Below, piece after piece: positions 1 through 11,593 of a stretch of DNA of 64,000 nucleotides (its first letter is position 1; each line of letters starts with the position of its first letter). The notes beneath the pieces are model-generated. The model was not told where the DNA came from. It was given only the letters and a program-made list of their open reading frames with translations, and made no database searches. Location of the stretch: contig BCJX01000016.1 in NCBI GenBank assembly GCA_001600415.1, positions 287,878 through 351,877 of the forward strand, given 5' to 3'. This DNA is from Pascua guehoae. Taxonomy: Eukaryota; Basidiomycota; Tremellomycetes; Trichosporonales; Trichosporonaceae. Position numbers and translations under genes: made by a program.

Positions 1-1
1 T

Positions 2-250
2 GACACACCCACCCCAATTACTCCGCCACACGAAGAGGAGGAACCCACACCCAAACCTACCCCAGCCCCCGCGGCCGTGACCACACCACCGCGCCCTACC
101 ACTCCCCCTCCCCCGGCCACTGGGCCAGCGCCCTCTTCCCCACCCATGACGTGGCCGCCAGCGCCGCCCGCCCAGCCCGCAGTGCACATTCCCGTCGTGC
201 AGCGCGGGCACGTTGCAGCCCTCCGGCGTACGTTTGGTGGACTGATATAA
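2..250 (+). CDS. 3' end of a proline-rich protein (partial)
   Basis: From base 2 this frame stays open to a TAA at 248-250. It encodes an acidic, Pro/Thr-rich stretch and then a less repetitive C-terminus, HIPVVQRGHVAALRRTFGGLI. The gene starts before the window, so domains are not visible. The repetitive Pro-rich part followed by a short basic/hydrophobic end is typical of a disordered C-terminal tail. I do not recognise the family. The overlapping forward frame beginning at 151 runs past this stop but is Arg/Ala-rich with no family-like features, so I prefer the frame ending at 250. The call rests only on composition and on being open to the window edge. Confidence 0.45.
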   Translation, partial: DTPTPITPPHEEEEPTPKPTPAPAAVTTPPRPTTPPPPATGPAPSSPPMTWPPAPPAQPAVHIPVVQRGHVAALRRTFGGLI

Positions 251-2020
251 TGGTGTTGTACATATTGTATGCCATTCATCATCGGACGAGGGGGGTTGCG
301 TGGGCCATGAGGACGTTGTCCCAAGCGGCGTCGTATGTCGGTGATTCAGATGGTGCAGTTAATCGATTTTCTTTCCTAACGGTACAAGTGGGTGGCTTTG
401 GTTCCCGTTACTCTCCAGTTTAGTTTGCAAATAAACTCGACGATCCCATGGTATTCGTTCTTCTGCAAAGACCCCACTGCTGTACCCTGGCACCCCAGAC
501 CACCCTTGCTGCATATGGTCCCTGGTAGCTCTCCTCGTCGCCAATAGGCATTGGATCATTACCCGGTCAATGTACGGGACCACCAAAGTGCCACTTTGAG
601 ATAGGCCCGCAAACTTTAGGTGCGCGGGAGGGTAGTCGGTTAACCGTGCTCGTACGGGCCTATCAAGAATATGACCTCATCCTATCGCCGTCCCCGGCCT
701 ACTCTGGTCGCCCATCACATGCCACACTTGATAACTTCCAACTTGCACAAAACATCAAAGCATTGAACGACATGTCACCAACGACGACCAGTTCTAAATG
801 CCAAGACCGAACATGGCAAATCAAACTGATCCAACAGGTCAAGGGCATGAGGGTTAGATGACAGGTCGCCGTCTCGCTTGGCATGCACTTGGCGGCCAGT
901 GACCAGCGATCCGTGCGCGATCACCTCTGCACATGAGTAGTGGGTCTGTGCGCCGAAATGACCCGAGGCCGGGTAGAAATGTCCATCAAAAGGACGACAC
1001 AATACACGACACGCCTGACGTGCTGATGATGATGATGCGAGCGAGCTCTCTCTGTCTTACTCACTGGCTGTGATCATCAATCAATCGACGCCATACCCGA
1101 CTAGGATATACCTAGCTACGTTGGATCCTTGATCCTTGCAATAATGATCAACACGCTAGACCTGTTACAGGCTACATGCCACAGGCTACACGCTGGACAT
1201 CATTCCCGACAATGACGACGCGCCGATGAACCGACAACGCGACGAAAAGACGAACCGACGAGCATGAGCACCTGCGCATGCTGCGCACACGTAAAGAGGA
1301 CAAGCCCCCCACGCGACACGACAGACTCGCTCCACGAGTGTCGAGATCTCTGTTGCCTTGTTCCCTCAATTCCCCGACATGCAGCCGCCGCCACGACGCA
1401 CCCCTGGCTAACCGCTTACCCCTGTGGCCAGTCTTTTGCCTTCCCTCGCACCCTCCTGTCCTCCCTCCTTGATTCCACACTCTTGTTACTCTGGGGCACC
1501 ACTCGTCAGCCCCTCGCGCCCCTCGACGCCCCCGGCGCACGACCAAGGAACGACCGGAAAAAGGCCTATTGTCCTCATCCATCGACTAATTTCACCATTC
1601 ATCCATCCTCCATCCTCCATTCTTCATCCTTCATCCTCCCATCTCTTTGTCCACCTCCTCCACTTCCTCCACTTCCTCCACTTCCTCCGCCTCCTCCACC
1701 TCCTCCTTCACTTTCCACTTTTGCTTCCTCGTCTTCTCACCCTGACAGTGCGGCCGCCGGCACCGACGCCCGTTCCTCCGCCCCTGCCCCCCCCCCCCTT
1801 TGGCAACACCCCCGGACCNCGCTTTCCCCCCATCATTGTTCGAGGCCGTGTCACGGTTGCCACCATTGTCTCAACCCCTTCCCCCTTTCTCCTTCCTCGT
1901 ACACGCCAAGTCTCTCGTCATCACTCCTCTCGCGCAACACGTTCAACCCGCAACTTTATTACCAGCACTTTTGCGACTGACCAAGCACTAGGCGCCTAGA
2001 CACTCAAACTTTTAGACACC
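251..2020. other. Intergenic region with CT-rich leader of the next gene
   Basis: No convincing gene on either strand. Bases 571-600 contain a segment (ccaaagtgccactttgagat) resembling the inner part of the inverted repeats of the TIR elements described below. From about 1590 to 1990 the plus strand is strongly pyrimidine-rich (repeats of cttcctcca), typical of a promoter/5' leader in this kind of yeast. An N lies at 1819. Confidence 0.6.
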
Positions 2021-4342
2021 ATGGCCGAAGCGGCGCCGCCTGCCGCACCCACACCGACACGCACACGGACACCCCCACCTGCATCGCAGCCCTCCAACAT
2101 CCCCGGCACGCCGCCGACATCGCACACGACGTCGCTGCCGCTGCTCTCGCCCAACCCGCGCCCGAGCACGAGCCCCAGCCCGATTCTGCGCCCGCGCAAC
2201 CCCTTCCCGGTCGGGGACGACGGGCTGTTTGCGCGCCTGCCGTCGGGGGTCGCGCTCGCCGCTGCTCTCGGGGACGAGCAGGAGCGTGGCACCCCGGCGC
2301 CGGCCACGCCCAAGCCGGTCTCTGCGTCGGTAGCGGACACGACGACGGCGCTTGAGCCCTCGCACGACGTTGCAGGCACACCCACGGCGACATTGACGCC
2401 GACGCCAGCGCCTGCGCCCGTCGGGCCCCCCGGGTCGATCACGCTCCCGCTCCCTGCCCTCCAGGCCCTCGCGGGACTCACGGACCTGACGCACTTTCCC
2501 GCCGTCTCGTTTCACCCGCGTGAGGGCGGGCGCGACACGGTCATCCACCGCGGCGTCCCCGTCCCCGTGCGTGGGGACAGCAAGGTGAACAAGCCGACCA
2601 ACCCGACCACCGACGACGAGGACCTCTATGCACGCCGCCTTAGTGGCATCAGCACTTTGAGCCTGGGCGGTGCAACAGCGGCCGCCGGTACGTGTGGCAC
2701 GCATGACGGCGGACTGTTCGCTGCGCTTGGGCTCGCGGCAGACGCAGCAGCTCCCGCTCCCACAGGCACGAGTGCGAGCGGCGTCCCATGCGCCGCCCCG
2801 AGCGCGGACGCCATGCCTTCCGGTGCGGGTGCGAGTGCAAGTGCGAGCGCGAACGCGGGCGTCAGCGTGGGGACCGAGGCGGGTGCGAGTGCGAGCGTAA
2901 CGGCCTCGCCATGGCCCGCGCATCTCCCGCCGCCGCTGTTTGGCGCCGACCTCGCTGCTCACCTCATCCGCTCGCTCGCGACGGCGACGGTCGCTGGCTC
3001 GACCCCGCTGTCCCCCTGCTGCTCGCCGCGCCGCCCGCCCGAGGCGTGGTGGGCGTGGGGTGTGCCGAGCATCCGCGCTGCGGCGTGGGAGGCCCTGTAC
3101 CCGCCCTCGGGCGAGGACGTGGACGAGATGATGCTCGACGACGACGCGGCCGCCGAGGACGCGCGTGCGCAGCTCCGCCAGCAGCTTTTGAGCGAGCACG
3201 ACAAGGCGAATTCAGGTTCAGACGACCCGTCGGATGATCCCTCGGACACGCCGCGTCACACGACGCGGCCGAGCACACCCTCTGCCTTTTCCATTTCGGC
3301 CTTTACAGACGAGCGCGACGGCGACGGCGACGACGACGCCGAATTCGACCTGCCGCTGGTCTGGAACGGCGGCGGGAGCTTTACAATCCCCCGCCGCGGC
3401 GCGCACTTTTCCTTTTGCCCGCCGTTCTCGGCCGCCGAGGCCGAGCTCCTCAAGACGCTCGTCGCACCCGCCCTCCGCCCCGAGCACCACCACCGCCGCC
3501 AGTCCATGTACTCGACCTACTCGGCATCGGCATACTCTGCCATCTCGGCCTCGGCCCGCCCCGACGGTGAGCGCGGCCGCAACCGCGAACGCCACCACTC
3601 GCTCCACGGCCACTACGACGGCCTCCGCACACCCAGCCGCTCGCCGACACGCTTTGGGCTCCAGGGTCCCCTCGAACCCGACGACGACCAGTCCGGGCCC
3701 GGCCTCCCCGATGTGCCGCAGCCAATCTGGATCCCCCTCGCGGATGAGAATGACCCCAAGCACGCGCGCAGGACCAGCGCGTCGTGGTGCAGCTCGTGGA
3801 ACGGGTCTCCGCGCACCACCACGTCGTCCCCGGCGCGTACACCGCCGTTTAACGCGGGCACGGCGGGAATGGCAGGGTATCCTTTCCCGGGTGCTGGTGC
3901 GCAGGCGACTGGGACGGCTCCTGAGCCAAATGCCGAGGGTCACGCTCAGGCTCCCTCTCTCCCTGCGGCCGCTCCGCCTGCAGCTTCCCCACCCACGCCC
4001 GCCCCGGCTGCCTTGGCTCCAGTGACTGTCCCGCCGCGCTCGAGTTCAAACTCGCGCGCGTCGCTCACGCCCGCACCGCCCGCGACGACCACGTCGCCCA
4101 TGTCCTCTCCACCCCTCGCACCGGCGCTCTCGCTCGCGCCCATCCTCTCGCTGCTCTCGCTGGACGGGCGGAAGGACACGAACACGAGCAAGGACAAGGA
4201 TGCAAAAGACAAGGACGCAGCAAAGGACAAGGAGCCCGTCAAGGAAAAGGAGGAACACCACGAGGAGCGCGCCCGCCGCGGGACGCTCAGCGGCATGGGC
4301 CTCTTCCTCAGCCCCCGGAAGAAGAAGCAGGGTGCCGCGTAG
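2021..4342 (+). CDS. Large Pro/Ala/Ser-rich hypothetical protein
   Basis: Single-exon frame of 773 residues with GC-rich third positions and a CT-rich leader. The ATG at 2021 (context gacaccATGg) is the first in the frame. The N-terminal third is Pro/Thr/Ala-rich with SP-type motifs; residues ~270-295 are an Ala/Ser/Gly run. An acidic patch (DEMMLDDDAAAED) lies near residue 370. A more ordinary segment around residues 445-490 contains FSFCPPFSAAEAELLKTLV. After ~720 there is a highly charged Lys/Asp/Glu repeat (KDKDAKDKD) followed by the end GMGLFLSPRKKKQGAA. No signal peptide, membrane helix or enzyme motif is visible. It is probably largely disordered, with basic clusters that could be nuclear signals. 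Family not recognised; only the coding status is well supported. Confidence 0.75.
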   Translation: MAEAAPPAAPTPTRTRTPPPASQPSNIPGTPPTSHTTSLPLLSPNPRPSTSPSPILRPRNPFPVGDDGLFARLPSGVALAAALGDEQERGTPAPATPKPVSASVADTTTALEPSHDVAGTPTATLTPTPAPAPVGPPGSITLPLPALQALAGLTDLTHFPAVSFHPREGGRDTVIHRGVPVPVRGDSKVNKPTNPTTDDEDLYARRLSGISTLSLGGATAAAGTCGTHDGGLFAALGLAADAAAPAPTGTSASGVPCAAPSADAMPSGAGASASASANAGVSVGTEAGASASVTASPWPAHLPPPLFGADLAAHLIRSLATATVAGSTPLSPCCSPRRPPEAWWAWGVPSIRAAAWEALYPPSGEDVDEMMLDDDAAAEDARAQLRQQLLSEHDKANSGSDDPSDDPSDTPRHTTRPSTPSAFSISAFTDERDGDGDDDAEFDLPLVWNGGGSFTIPRRGAHFSFCPPFSAAEAELLKTLVAPALRPEHHHRRQSMYSTYSASAYSAISASARPDGERGRNRERHHSLHGHYDGLRTPSRSPTRFGLQGPLEPDDDQSGPGLPDVPQPIWIPLADENDPKHARRTSASWCSSWNGSPRTTTSSPARTPPFNAGTAGMAGYPFPGAGAQATGTAPEPNAEGHAQAPSLPAAAPPAASPPTPAPAALAPVTVPPRSSSNSRASLTPAPPATTTSPMSSPPLAPALSLAPILSLLSLDGRKDTNTSKDKDAKDKDAAKDKEPVKEKEEHHEERARRGTLSGMGLFLSPRKKKQGAA

Positions 4343-5040
4343 GGTGCGGTGTGGAACGTGCATCGAGAGGAGTGTGGGCCAGTATGGAAGAGTGTGGAAG
4401 AGTGCGGGCTACTTGGCAAGTGTGGGCCAGTCTGACGAGTGACAAGGGTGGAGAAGGCGCTACGTGATTGTGGCGCCTGGTGCGCCTCGGACATACATAC
4501 GACATGACAGGGACGAATGGCCGACCGGCATCGGATATACGACGCCGCGAGGGACGACACGACCACGACGGCTACCAGCCATACACGGTGTTGGACGCCA
4601 GACCACGGACACGCGCTCGGCGCAGCGCACGACAGGATGGAGACGGGGAGCGAGTCTAGAGTGTTCTGGGACGGGGACGCGAGCCGGTGTCGAGAGCAGT
4701 CGACGGGGGAGGCACAGACGGTGGAGAAGACGGACAAGGGCAAACCAGCACATCCTGCTGGCGGGCACTGGTACTTGTACCCCACCCGGGCTTTCTCGAG
4801 GTGGGCGTTGTACATACTGGCACAATACATTTACAAAATACCTCGGGAAAAGGTCGAGACAAAGGCAGCTCGGACCAACGACAAAGAAGCGTGAATACGA
4901 CCAAGATGGATAGATAGTGGCATAGAGATGCATCGCGTTCGCTGCGTGTGAGAGAGGTGGATTGCTGCGTGCGAGAAAGTCGGATGGGTCCTGGTCAGTG
5001 GGCGGGAAGGAGAGGTGAGAGATTCGAGTAGGGTGGGAGG
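4343..5040. other. Intergenic, no gene seen
   Basis: 3' flank of the preceding gene. Forward and reverse frames overlap one another and look compositional. No RNA gene or repeat recognised. Confidence 0.5.
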
Positions 5041-5093
5041 GGTGCATAGTACACGTGTGTCCGGAAAGTCTTGGGAGGGCCAGGTGGAGAGTA

Positions 5094-5531
5094 CAGGTGT
5101 GTCCAGAAAGTCTCGAGATTGCCACATTGGTCTAGTCGAAGTTGCACATGGAGACTGACCAATGCAATGCACACCATGTCGTGGTGGAGATGGGGTTTGC
5201 GCAAGGTAGACATTCGAGCCGATAGGGTGTAGCAAGGTGGCGATGTATGTTGTCGAAGACTAGGTTATACATTCGCCGAGGGTATCTACAAGTACAAGTG
5301 GTGTCTTATATATACCATCGCCGAATGCCGGCGTCAGGCCCAGGGGTGAGGGTGATGCACGCGACAATGACGTAGCGTCGTGGTGAACCAGCTGATGACG
5401 AGGAGGTGGCAGTGGAGCGAGCATCACACACCAACAGCTCACTGATGTTCCTATGTTGTATCCCATGTCCTACCCCTCCCTATGTGCCGCGCTTACCACA
5501 GCTTAATGTGCTAGTCTCTTTCAGACACCCG
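5094..5531. mobile_element. TIR DNA element, ~438 bp, TA-flanked
   Basis: The left end begins after TA at 5092-5093 with CAGGTGTGTCCAGAAAGTC and continues ...gattgccacattgg. The right end before TA at 5532-5533 reads ...cttaatgtgctagtctctttcagacacccg, an imperfect inverted copy. Inner blocks (gaccaatgcaatg near 5160 and ttgtatcccatg near 5457) match the compact element at 16348-16536, so this is a longer member of the same family. No transposase frame is present, so it is non-autonomous. TA flanks suggest a Tc1/mariner-type superfamily (inference). Another left end of the same type starts after TA at 5050-5051, just upstream, suggesting an older fragment or nested insertion. Confidence 0.55.
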
Positions 5532-5548
5532 TATCAAGCGGGTGGGTA

Positions 5549-5738
5549 ACAGGTGCGGCCGCAAAGTATTGGCATTGCCACCTAGAGCTCGGTCGCGACG
5601 TTGAGCATGGCCTCTCTATCAATCCAAGGAAACCGATCCGTGCAAAAGAAGAAACGACAAAGAATTTGCACCGTGCCAGAGAAATCCAACACGGCCCAGC
5701 CATCATCTCATTTACTCCCCCACCCCCACTCCCCCGCA

Positions 5739-5790
<52 letters not shown>

Positions 5791-6060
5791 TTCGGTCTCC
5801 TTTCCCGCCCAGTAGCCGGCCATGTGGGACCACGCAGTTTCCATGGTTTGAGCATCTTTGCTTTGTATCATTTTTATGGTACCAAGAGGAATCCATGCGT
5901 CATGGTACCTACCCCCGGGCGGTACGGCAGGCGCAGCACGCGCAAGGCCCAGCCGGCGGGCGCAGCAGCAAGGACTAGAGCCTCGAGACAAGCGTCCGAA
6001 ATGACATTTCCTACGAGACCCCGAGGCCAATGTGGCAGTCTCCATGCCTTGGTACACCTG
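5549..6060. mobile_element. Degenerate TIR element with internal (CA)n tract
   Basis: The left end (acaggtgcggccgcaaag, then attgccacctagagctcggtc) matches the left end of the 16348 element over about 55 positions with scattered changes. The right end before TA at 6061-6062 (ccaatgtggcagtctccatg then cacctg) is its inverted counterpart. A (CA)n microsatellite lies inside at about 5738-5784. No coding capacity is seen. It abuts the preceding element, so this is a cluster of insertions. Confidence 0.4.
5738..5784. repeat. (CA)n microsatellite
   Basis: About 23 consecutive CA dinucleotides. Frames read through it as Thr-His or Val-Cys runs are artefacts. Confidence 0.9.
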
Positions 6061-6505
6061 TATCAAGTTTGGAGGGCAGACGAGTGCAACCGCCGGCATG
6101 TGCACGGAGCGGTAGAGTTGCCGTACACGCCTACTCGAGTTTGTTTGCCGTCATGTCCGAGTCGCTCGCAGCAGCAGTGTTTGCCCCAAACGGGTGCTTG
6201 CTCTGACTCGTACCGTACTATGTCATCAGACAGGCGATCAGGACAGGACACGCGGCCACGCGGCCACGCGGACGAGTGCCACACCCCGCGCCCGCCGCGA
6301 GAGGCGGAATGGTGTCTGGACCACAACATGGCCCACACCTGTGCAACAACGACCTGTGCCCCAGTAATGCCCACAGTACGCACTACTGTAGTCGGACTTG
6401 GGCCGATCCAGGGTGCCAGCACAGGCTCTTGCTCTCGCTCACAAGGCTGGACCCCCGTGCGCGCAGGGTACGGTACAGCGTCGCCGACGAGGGTGCCGCG
6501 GGCGG

Positions 6506-6776
6506 NNNNNNNNNNNNNNNNNNNNNNNNNNNNNNNNNNNNNNNNNNNNNNNNNNNNNNNNNNNNNNNNNNNNNNNNNNNNNNNNNNNNNNNNNNNNNNN
6601 NNNNNNNNNNNNNNNNNNNNNNNNNNNNNNNNNNNNNNNNNNNNNNNNNNNNNNNNNNNNNNNNNNNNNNNNNNNNNNNNNNNNNNNNNNNNNNNNNNNN
6701 NNNNNNNNNNNNNNNNNNNNNNNNNNNNNNNNNNNNNNNNNNNNNNNNNNNNNNNNNNNNNNNNNNNNNNNNNNNN
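6506..6776. other. Assembly gap (Ns)
   Basis: 271 Ns directly bordering a minisatellite, so the gap is probably a collapsed tandem array. Confidence 0.95.
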
Positions 6777-7345
6777 GTGGGTCTTGTGGGTCTTGTGGGT
6801 CCAGTGGGTCTTGTGGGTCCAGTGGGTCCAGTGGGTCAAGTGAGTGCGGTGGGTCAGTGGGTCCAGTGGGTCCAGCGGGACCTGTGGGTCAAGTGGGTCA
6901 AGTGAGTGCGGTAGGTCAGCGGGTCGAGCGGATTCAGCGGGTTAGCAGGTCCAGCGGGTCAGCAGGTCGAGCCGGTCGGCGGGTCAAGCAGGTCGTGTGG
7001 GTCCAGCAGGTCGTGCAGGTAGTGAGTTGAGTGGGTCCAGCAGGACCAGTGGTTCCAGCGTGTCCAGTGATGGGGGGAAATGACGGACACGACGGCACAG
7101 GCGCGGGTCCAGCGGGGACGGTGAGGGGGGGGAGACGGAAGGGCCAAGACGGTGGGGGAAATGACGGACACGGGTCCTGTGAGTCCAGTGGGTGAGTGGG
7201 TCCAGCGAACCCAGTGGGTCCTCTGAGTCCAGTGTGTCCAGCAGGTCGCAGTGTGTCCACCAAGTCCAGCAGGTCAAGCGGGTCAAGCGGGTCCACGAAC
7301 CCAGAGGGTCGAGAGGGTCCAGTGGGTCCAGCACGTCCACCCAGT
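6777..7345. repeat. GTGGGTCCA-type 9-bp minisatellite
   Basis: Degenerate tandem copies of a nine-base unit (gtgggtcca, with gtgggtctt, gtgggtcaa and gcgggtcca variants) run from the gap to about 7345, with a less repetitive island at about 7065-7190. The period is a multiple of three, so all frames stay open and give false Gly/Val/Pro or Trp/Thr-rich proteins. Confidence 0.85.
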
Positions 7346-8400
7346 CCAGCCAGCCCGTGCAGCGTCCAGCTCCAGCGGCCGGCCAGCAGGCTCACGCATG
7401 CCCGTCGTGGCCATGGGACGGCGGGCCAAGTCCAGCAGTCGTGCCCCGGTTCCCAACCAGGAGGGATTATCCCTTTGTGGTCCCGTACGGGTCCATCTAC
7501 TGTACGGGGCTGCAAACGACCTACATCCCCCTCTTGACTCTTGATGTGGGCATTGTGGGTACCGTCCTGCTATTTCTAGGATTATCTTTCGTCTCCCACT
7601 GGCTCGAATGGCCCGGGTTTGCGCTCGGCTGCAAGTTGGAAATGTGGACATGTGGCGCGGGCACAGTGGTTTGCACCCGTGGACGAGGTAGGCCGAGGTG
7701 CGTCACAGCAGACGATGAAGCGAGGGCACGCGCACGCAGAGGACGAGCGGCGTGGACATGAGGGATGGGATGAGAAAATATCCTGCCCCTGGCCATTGTC
7801 CGTCTCGAGTGTCCTGGACAGCTGTGTGGGAGTAGCAGTCTCGATTTGTCCGTCCTGTCGGCGACCGAGTGGTACGCTCTCAGCCCCGCGCGACGGAGCG
7901 AATCCGACGAGATGCCGACGGTATTTGGGAACCGTTTGGGTATATGCGCGGCTTGGTGGTTACACCCGTCTGGACAGTATCTCTGGCCCCACCTGGCCAT
8001 TTCCCACCCTCCCCCCTCCAACCCTCCCCCCCCCTCCCACCCTCCAACCTTGGTCCAACCTCGACCCGCAGTCCCACCTGCCTTGACGTTGCGTGCAGTA
8101 AACAAGATTGATTTTTGCCTGTTCAAACTCGGGGCAACGCAGATGGTTTCTTTGTGCCCATGCCCCAAAGGGCTATCTGCCCTCGATCCAACTACGCAAC
8201 GCAGGCGATACACTCTCCCGTCTTCCCAGTCTCGTCCTTGAACAGTCTTGGCCACGGCACCGCGTTTGCCAGTGTCCGAGTTTCTCGGCGCTGGTCTCTC
8301 CCCAACCCCGCCGGATAATATTCCTGCTGCGCCCACTACTGCCAACTGGGCTGGGATAATTCCAGCCGACATACGCACCATCTCCACTACGCGCCACTGC
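7346..8400. other. Intergenic; holds one copy of a dispersed repeat
   Basis: No credible gene. 7870-7960 resembles 17054-17170 (shared blocks: ctcagc, gcgaatccg, gatgcc, tttgggtatatg, gcgcggctt), a dispersed repeat of unknown type. A C-rich tract lies near 8005-8050. Confidence 0.45.
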
Positions 8401-8406
8401 GCCACC

Positions 8407-8640
8407 TCGAGCTTGGATGAGCTTGAATGAGTTTGGATATTCCAGCCGACGGGGTCATAAGCACCACTCTACTGCGCGCCACTGCGCGCCACTGCGCCAA
8501 CTCGAGCTTGGATGAGCTTGAATGAGTTTGGATATTCCAGCCGACGGGGTCATAAGCACCACTCCACTGCGCGCCATTGCACGCCACCTCGGCTTGGATG
8601 AGCTTGGATATTCCAGCCGAGAGCCCACACCAACGACCCA
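8407..8640. repeat. Tandem repeat, ~95-bp unit, about 2.5 copies
   Basis: The block tcgagcttggatgagcttga starts at 8407 and again at 8502 (95-bp period). A shorter third copy starts at about 8589. Each is followed by ttggatattccagccga. A diverged relative (ggataattccagccgac) lies at about 8353-8370. Confidence 0.8.
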
Positions 8641-11580
8641 ACTGCCCCGCCAGCTGAGCGGGATATTTCCCGACGACGAGCCAGGCCGCTCCAAGTGGAT
8701 AATTCCTCACAAGAGCCACTTTAGGCTGGCCAGTACCCGTCTGCGCAGCAGTGCCACTCGACCGCCATAGCGCACGTCAGTAGTGCCACTCCCACTCCCA
8801 GTCCCACTCCCACTCCTGCTCCCTGTGCCACTACCACTCCCACTCCCACTCTCAGTGCCACTTGCACTCCACCCCCACCCCCAAGTACCCGCCCGCAGTA
8901 CACTGCCACTGCCACCGACGCGCGACGCGTCGTGACGTCTTCTTGGCACCTGCAGAGCGCGCAGGGGCATGCTCCGTCCGATCCGATCCTCGTGTCCAGG
9001 TATCCAGGTATCGTACCCCGCGCCACGCGTCAGCACCCACTTCCAAGAACAATACGGGGAAAATCGTTGTCGTGCAGTCGTGGTGGTGACTAACCCCCGA
9101 CTGTTTCCCGCACAAACACCCCAGCCAGATACACGGAGATTGACCGCTACTCCGCGATAGGCATGCTTGGCACGGTGCCAAGCCATGGCGCAATGATTCG
9201 TCCTTGGCACCAAACGCGCGCCACGTCATCGGATCCACAGTGGCCCAGTGGCCCTGCCCTGCCCTGCCCTGCCTGGCGCGCCCCCTGGACCTCGACTTGA
9301 GTCTGAGCCTCTGACGGCGTCCCTGCCCCTTACCCTTGCCCCTTGCCCTGCCCTGCCCCGTCTGTCCTGCCCGCTGCTTTGAGCCGGGTGCTTGGACTCG
9401 AGCCGATCGTGTCCTTGGCAACATGTAGCTAAGACGAACGTGTATTTGTCCCCGTTCCCACACTTGGATTTCGTGCATTCCGTCGTGCCCGGCGTGGTAT
9501 GTGGCAGTTACAGCTAGTTGTTCCGACCTGAGACGACCGCGGCATGGCAAAGGTGTGGTTTGGGACAGGAGAAAATGGACCAGAGGCATGGCGGGGACCC
9601 GTCGACGCCAGGCGATGCCGTGTTCGAGTGGCCGTGCCATGCTCGTACCCGCCATACTCGTACTCGTCCCCGTGCCATACTCGTACTCATCCCCGGTGCT
9701 AGGCTCGTACACTTGCTGCACGCTCGCACGCTCGATTGCTTGCTCGTGCCGCTGCGTCTTGTGACTCCCTCGCAACGTCGCGCGGCTCGGCTGGACTCTG
9801 CGGTGGGCAAGGCGGGCGACCGCAACGCAGCGACCGACCGAGGCTGAGGCTAATTTCGATGGACCTACGGGACGTGTCTATTTGTATCTCTCTACCATGT
9901 GGGCCGCTGGTCAGTCTGCCTGCTGACTGGTGATGGGTGCTGCTGCTGAGTGCTGCTGCTGCATGCTGCACTGCAGGATCCCGATGCTCGGCCAGTTTGA
10001 CGCACGCTGCTGGCTGCTGGCCTGCTGGGGTGATGCTGGCGGTGCTGCGCACAATTCCTAGCAGAGTTACCACGTAGATGCCTAACAAGGACAACCCAAC
10101 CAAGCGTTGATACTTGGCCGCTGCCCGCCATTCCGCGCTGCGCTCGGCTGCGCCGGTACCGCGTCTATTTGGGGACACGACGCGTCCCGCCCTCCGCTGG
10201 TGCGGTTCATTTGGGCTCGGGTGCGTGCACTGCGTGCTGCGTGCTGCGTGTGTTGCGTGTGCTATTACAGACCACGGCTGTGCAGTGACAGAATGCAAAG
10301 TGGGGTAAAACGGGCCATTGGTAGAAGAGGATCATTGCGTGTGTGCGCAGTTTGGGTGATCATTTTACCTGCGCCCATGGCCACGCCCAGACCTGGCAGA
10401 GACTTTGAGGGAATTGACACAGTGCTTGTTCTAATATTAATCGGACACTGGTCCAATGTCCGCCGTGCCTCGCCGTGCCTCAATTCGCACTCTTTTCCCC
10501 CTAATGCAACAATTGGCCCTTGGGCCAGTGGCCTGTGGGCAGTGGATACTTCTTTTGCCCAATAGGGGGCATGGCGCTATCAGCTGCCCAGTACCAGAGC
10601 CATCCCATATCGGAGGTTTGTGCGTGCGCGGTCTGCGCGGCCGGACCGGACAGTGCTGCTCTGAGTAAGCGCAAACGACGCAAAGAAGGATATGGCGTGT
10701 GGGCGAGACACTACTACTCTGTGATAGGAGGGCCCCGGATTGCATCCCCATAGGCTCTGACCACAGAGTTGCTCTGCGATGCACCGCTTTGTGACTCTGG
10801 GCCTGCGCGTGCGCCCATGGAACCCACGGAGAAAGATGGGACCGTGCACCGTGTTGGCTGAGACAAAGAAAAACGAAGAGCAACTGGGTGAGTGGCCACT
10901 GGTAAACCTGGCACACTCACTGGCCAGCCAGTTGCAGCACTGGCACTGGCTCTGGGCCCTGCGTACGCGGTCGTCCTCAGGAACCACCACCCCGACAGAG
11001 CACCGGGTGCACTGCAGCCACTGCGCCGCGCGCCGCGGTGCTCTGCTGCGGTGTGCACTGCCTGCCTGCACTGCAGCAACACAATTATAGTACCAGGGGC
11101 CGCACACTTCGATTCCCGGTACGCCCATGACGTCCGCTCGGGGGTCGGGCAGAGCAGCAAACCCAGGCCGATGACAGATGAGGGCCGATGGAGCGCATCT
11201 GGGGGTTGAATTTGATAAAAGCAACGTGCGCGGTGGGCGTGCGTGTATGCACCCGGGTGCACCGGGTGCAACGGGGGTGGGGATGCTGGGGGTTGTCCGG
11301 CGCCGGGTGCTCTAGCTCGAGGCTTTGACCAGTTCCATTCCGTGCACAGGGGGCTCGTCACATCATCCGCTGTGCTGTGCGCTATGCTACGGGCATCTGT
11401 GCAAACAAACGCGCGCGCAACAGGCGGCAGAGCGCGAGCAGAATGGCCTAGGGAGTAGGCATTATTGGATCGAGATCGGGGGGGGGGGGGGCGCTTTGAC
11501 TAGAGTGGTGGGTGCCGGTCGAGCCGTGGTTTTTTAGCACTGTTGGGTGTGGGTGTGGGTGTTGAGCGGTGCCTGCCCAG
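8641..11580. other. Gene-poor intergenic DNA with simple repeats
   Basis: Contains a degenerate CCACTCC-type minisatellite at about 8785-8875, a CTGCC-rich stretch at 9250-9365, a CTCGTAC-type repeat at 9640-9710 and a GCTGCTG-rich patch near 9935-10020. Reverse frames of about 200-300 residues (for example 8852-9775) are Arg/Gly/Ser-rich read-throughs of these repeats. No RNA gene or conserved domain seen. Confidence 0.5.
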
Positions 11581-11593
11581 AAGCCCCAAGACT

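Noticed and set aside
2012..3199. 395-codon minus-strand frame opposite the 773-residue protein
   Set aside because: Antisense shadow with Arg-rich composition.
5601..5978. Forward frame with a Thr-His run
   Set aside because: Created by the (CA)n microsatellite inside a degenerate TIR element.
6777..7345. CRISPR-like array
   Set aside because: Units are 9 bp and contiguous without unique spacers; a minisatellite in a eukaryotic genome.
7521..8405. 294-codon minus-strand frame
   Set aside because: Spans C-rich and repeat DNA; no domain, no splice logic, composition not gene-like.
8852..9775. 307-codon minus-strand frame
   Set aside because: Arg/Gly/Ser read-through of minisatellites.
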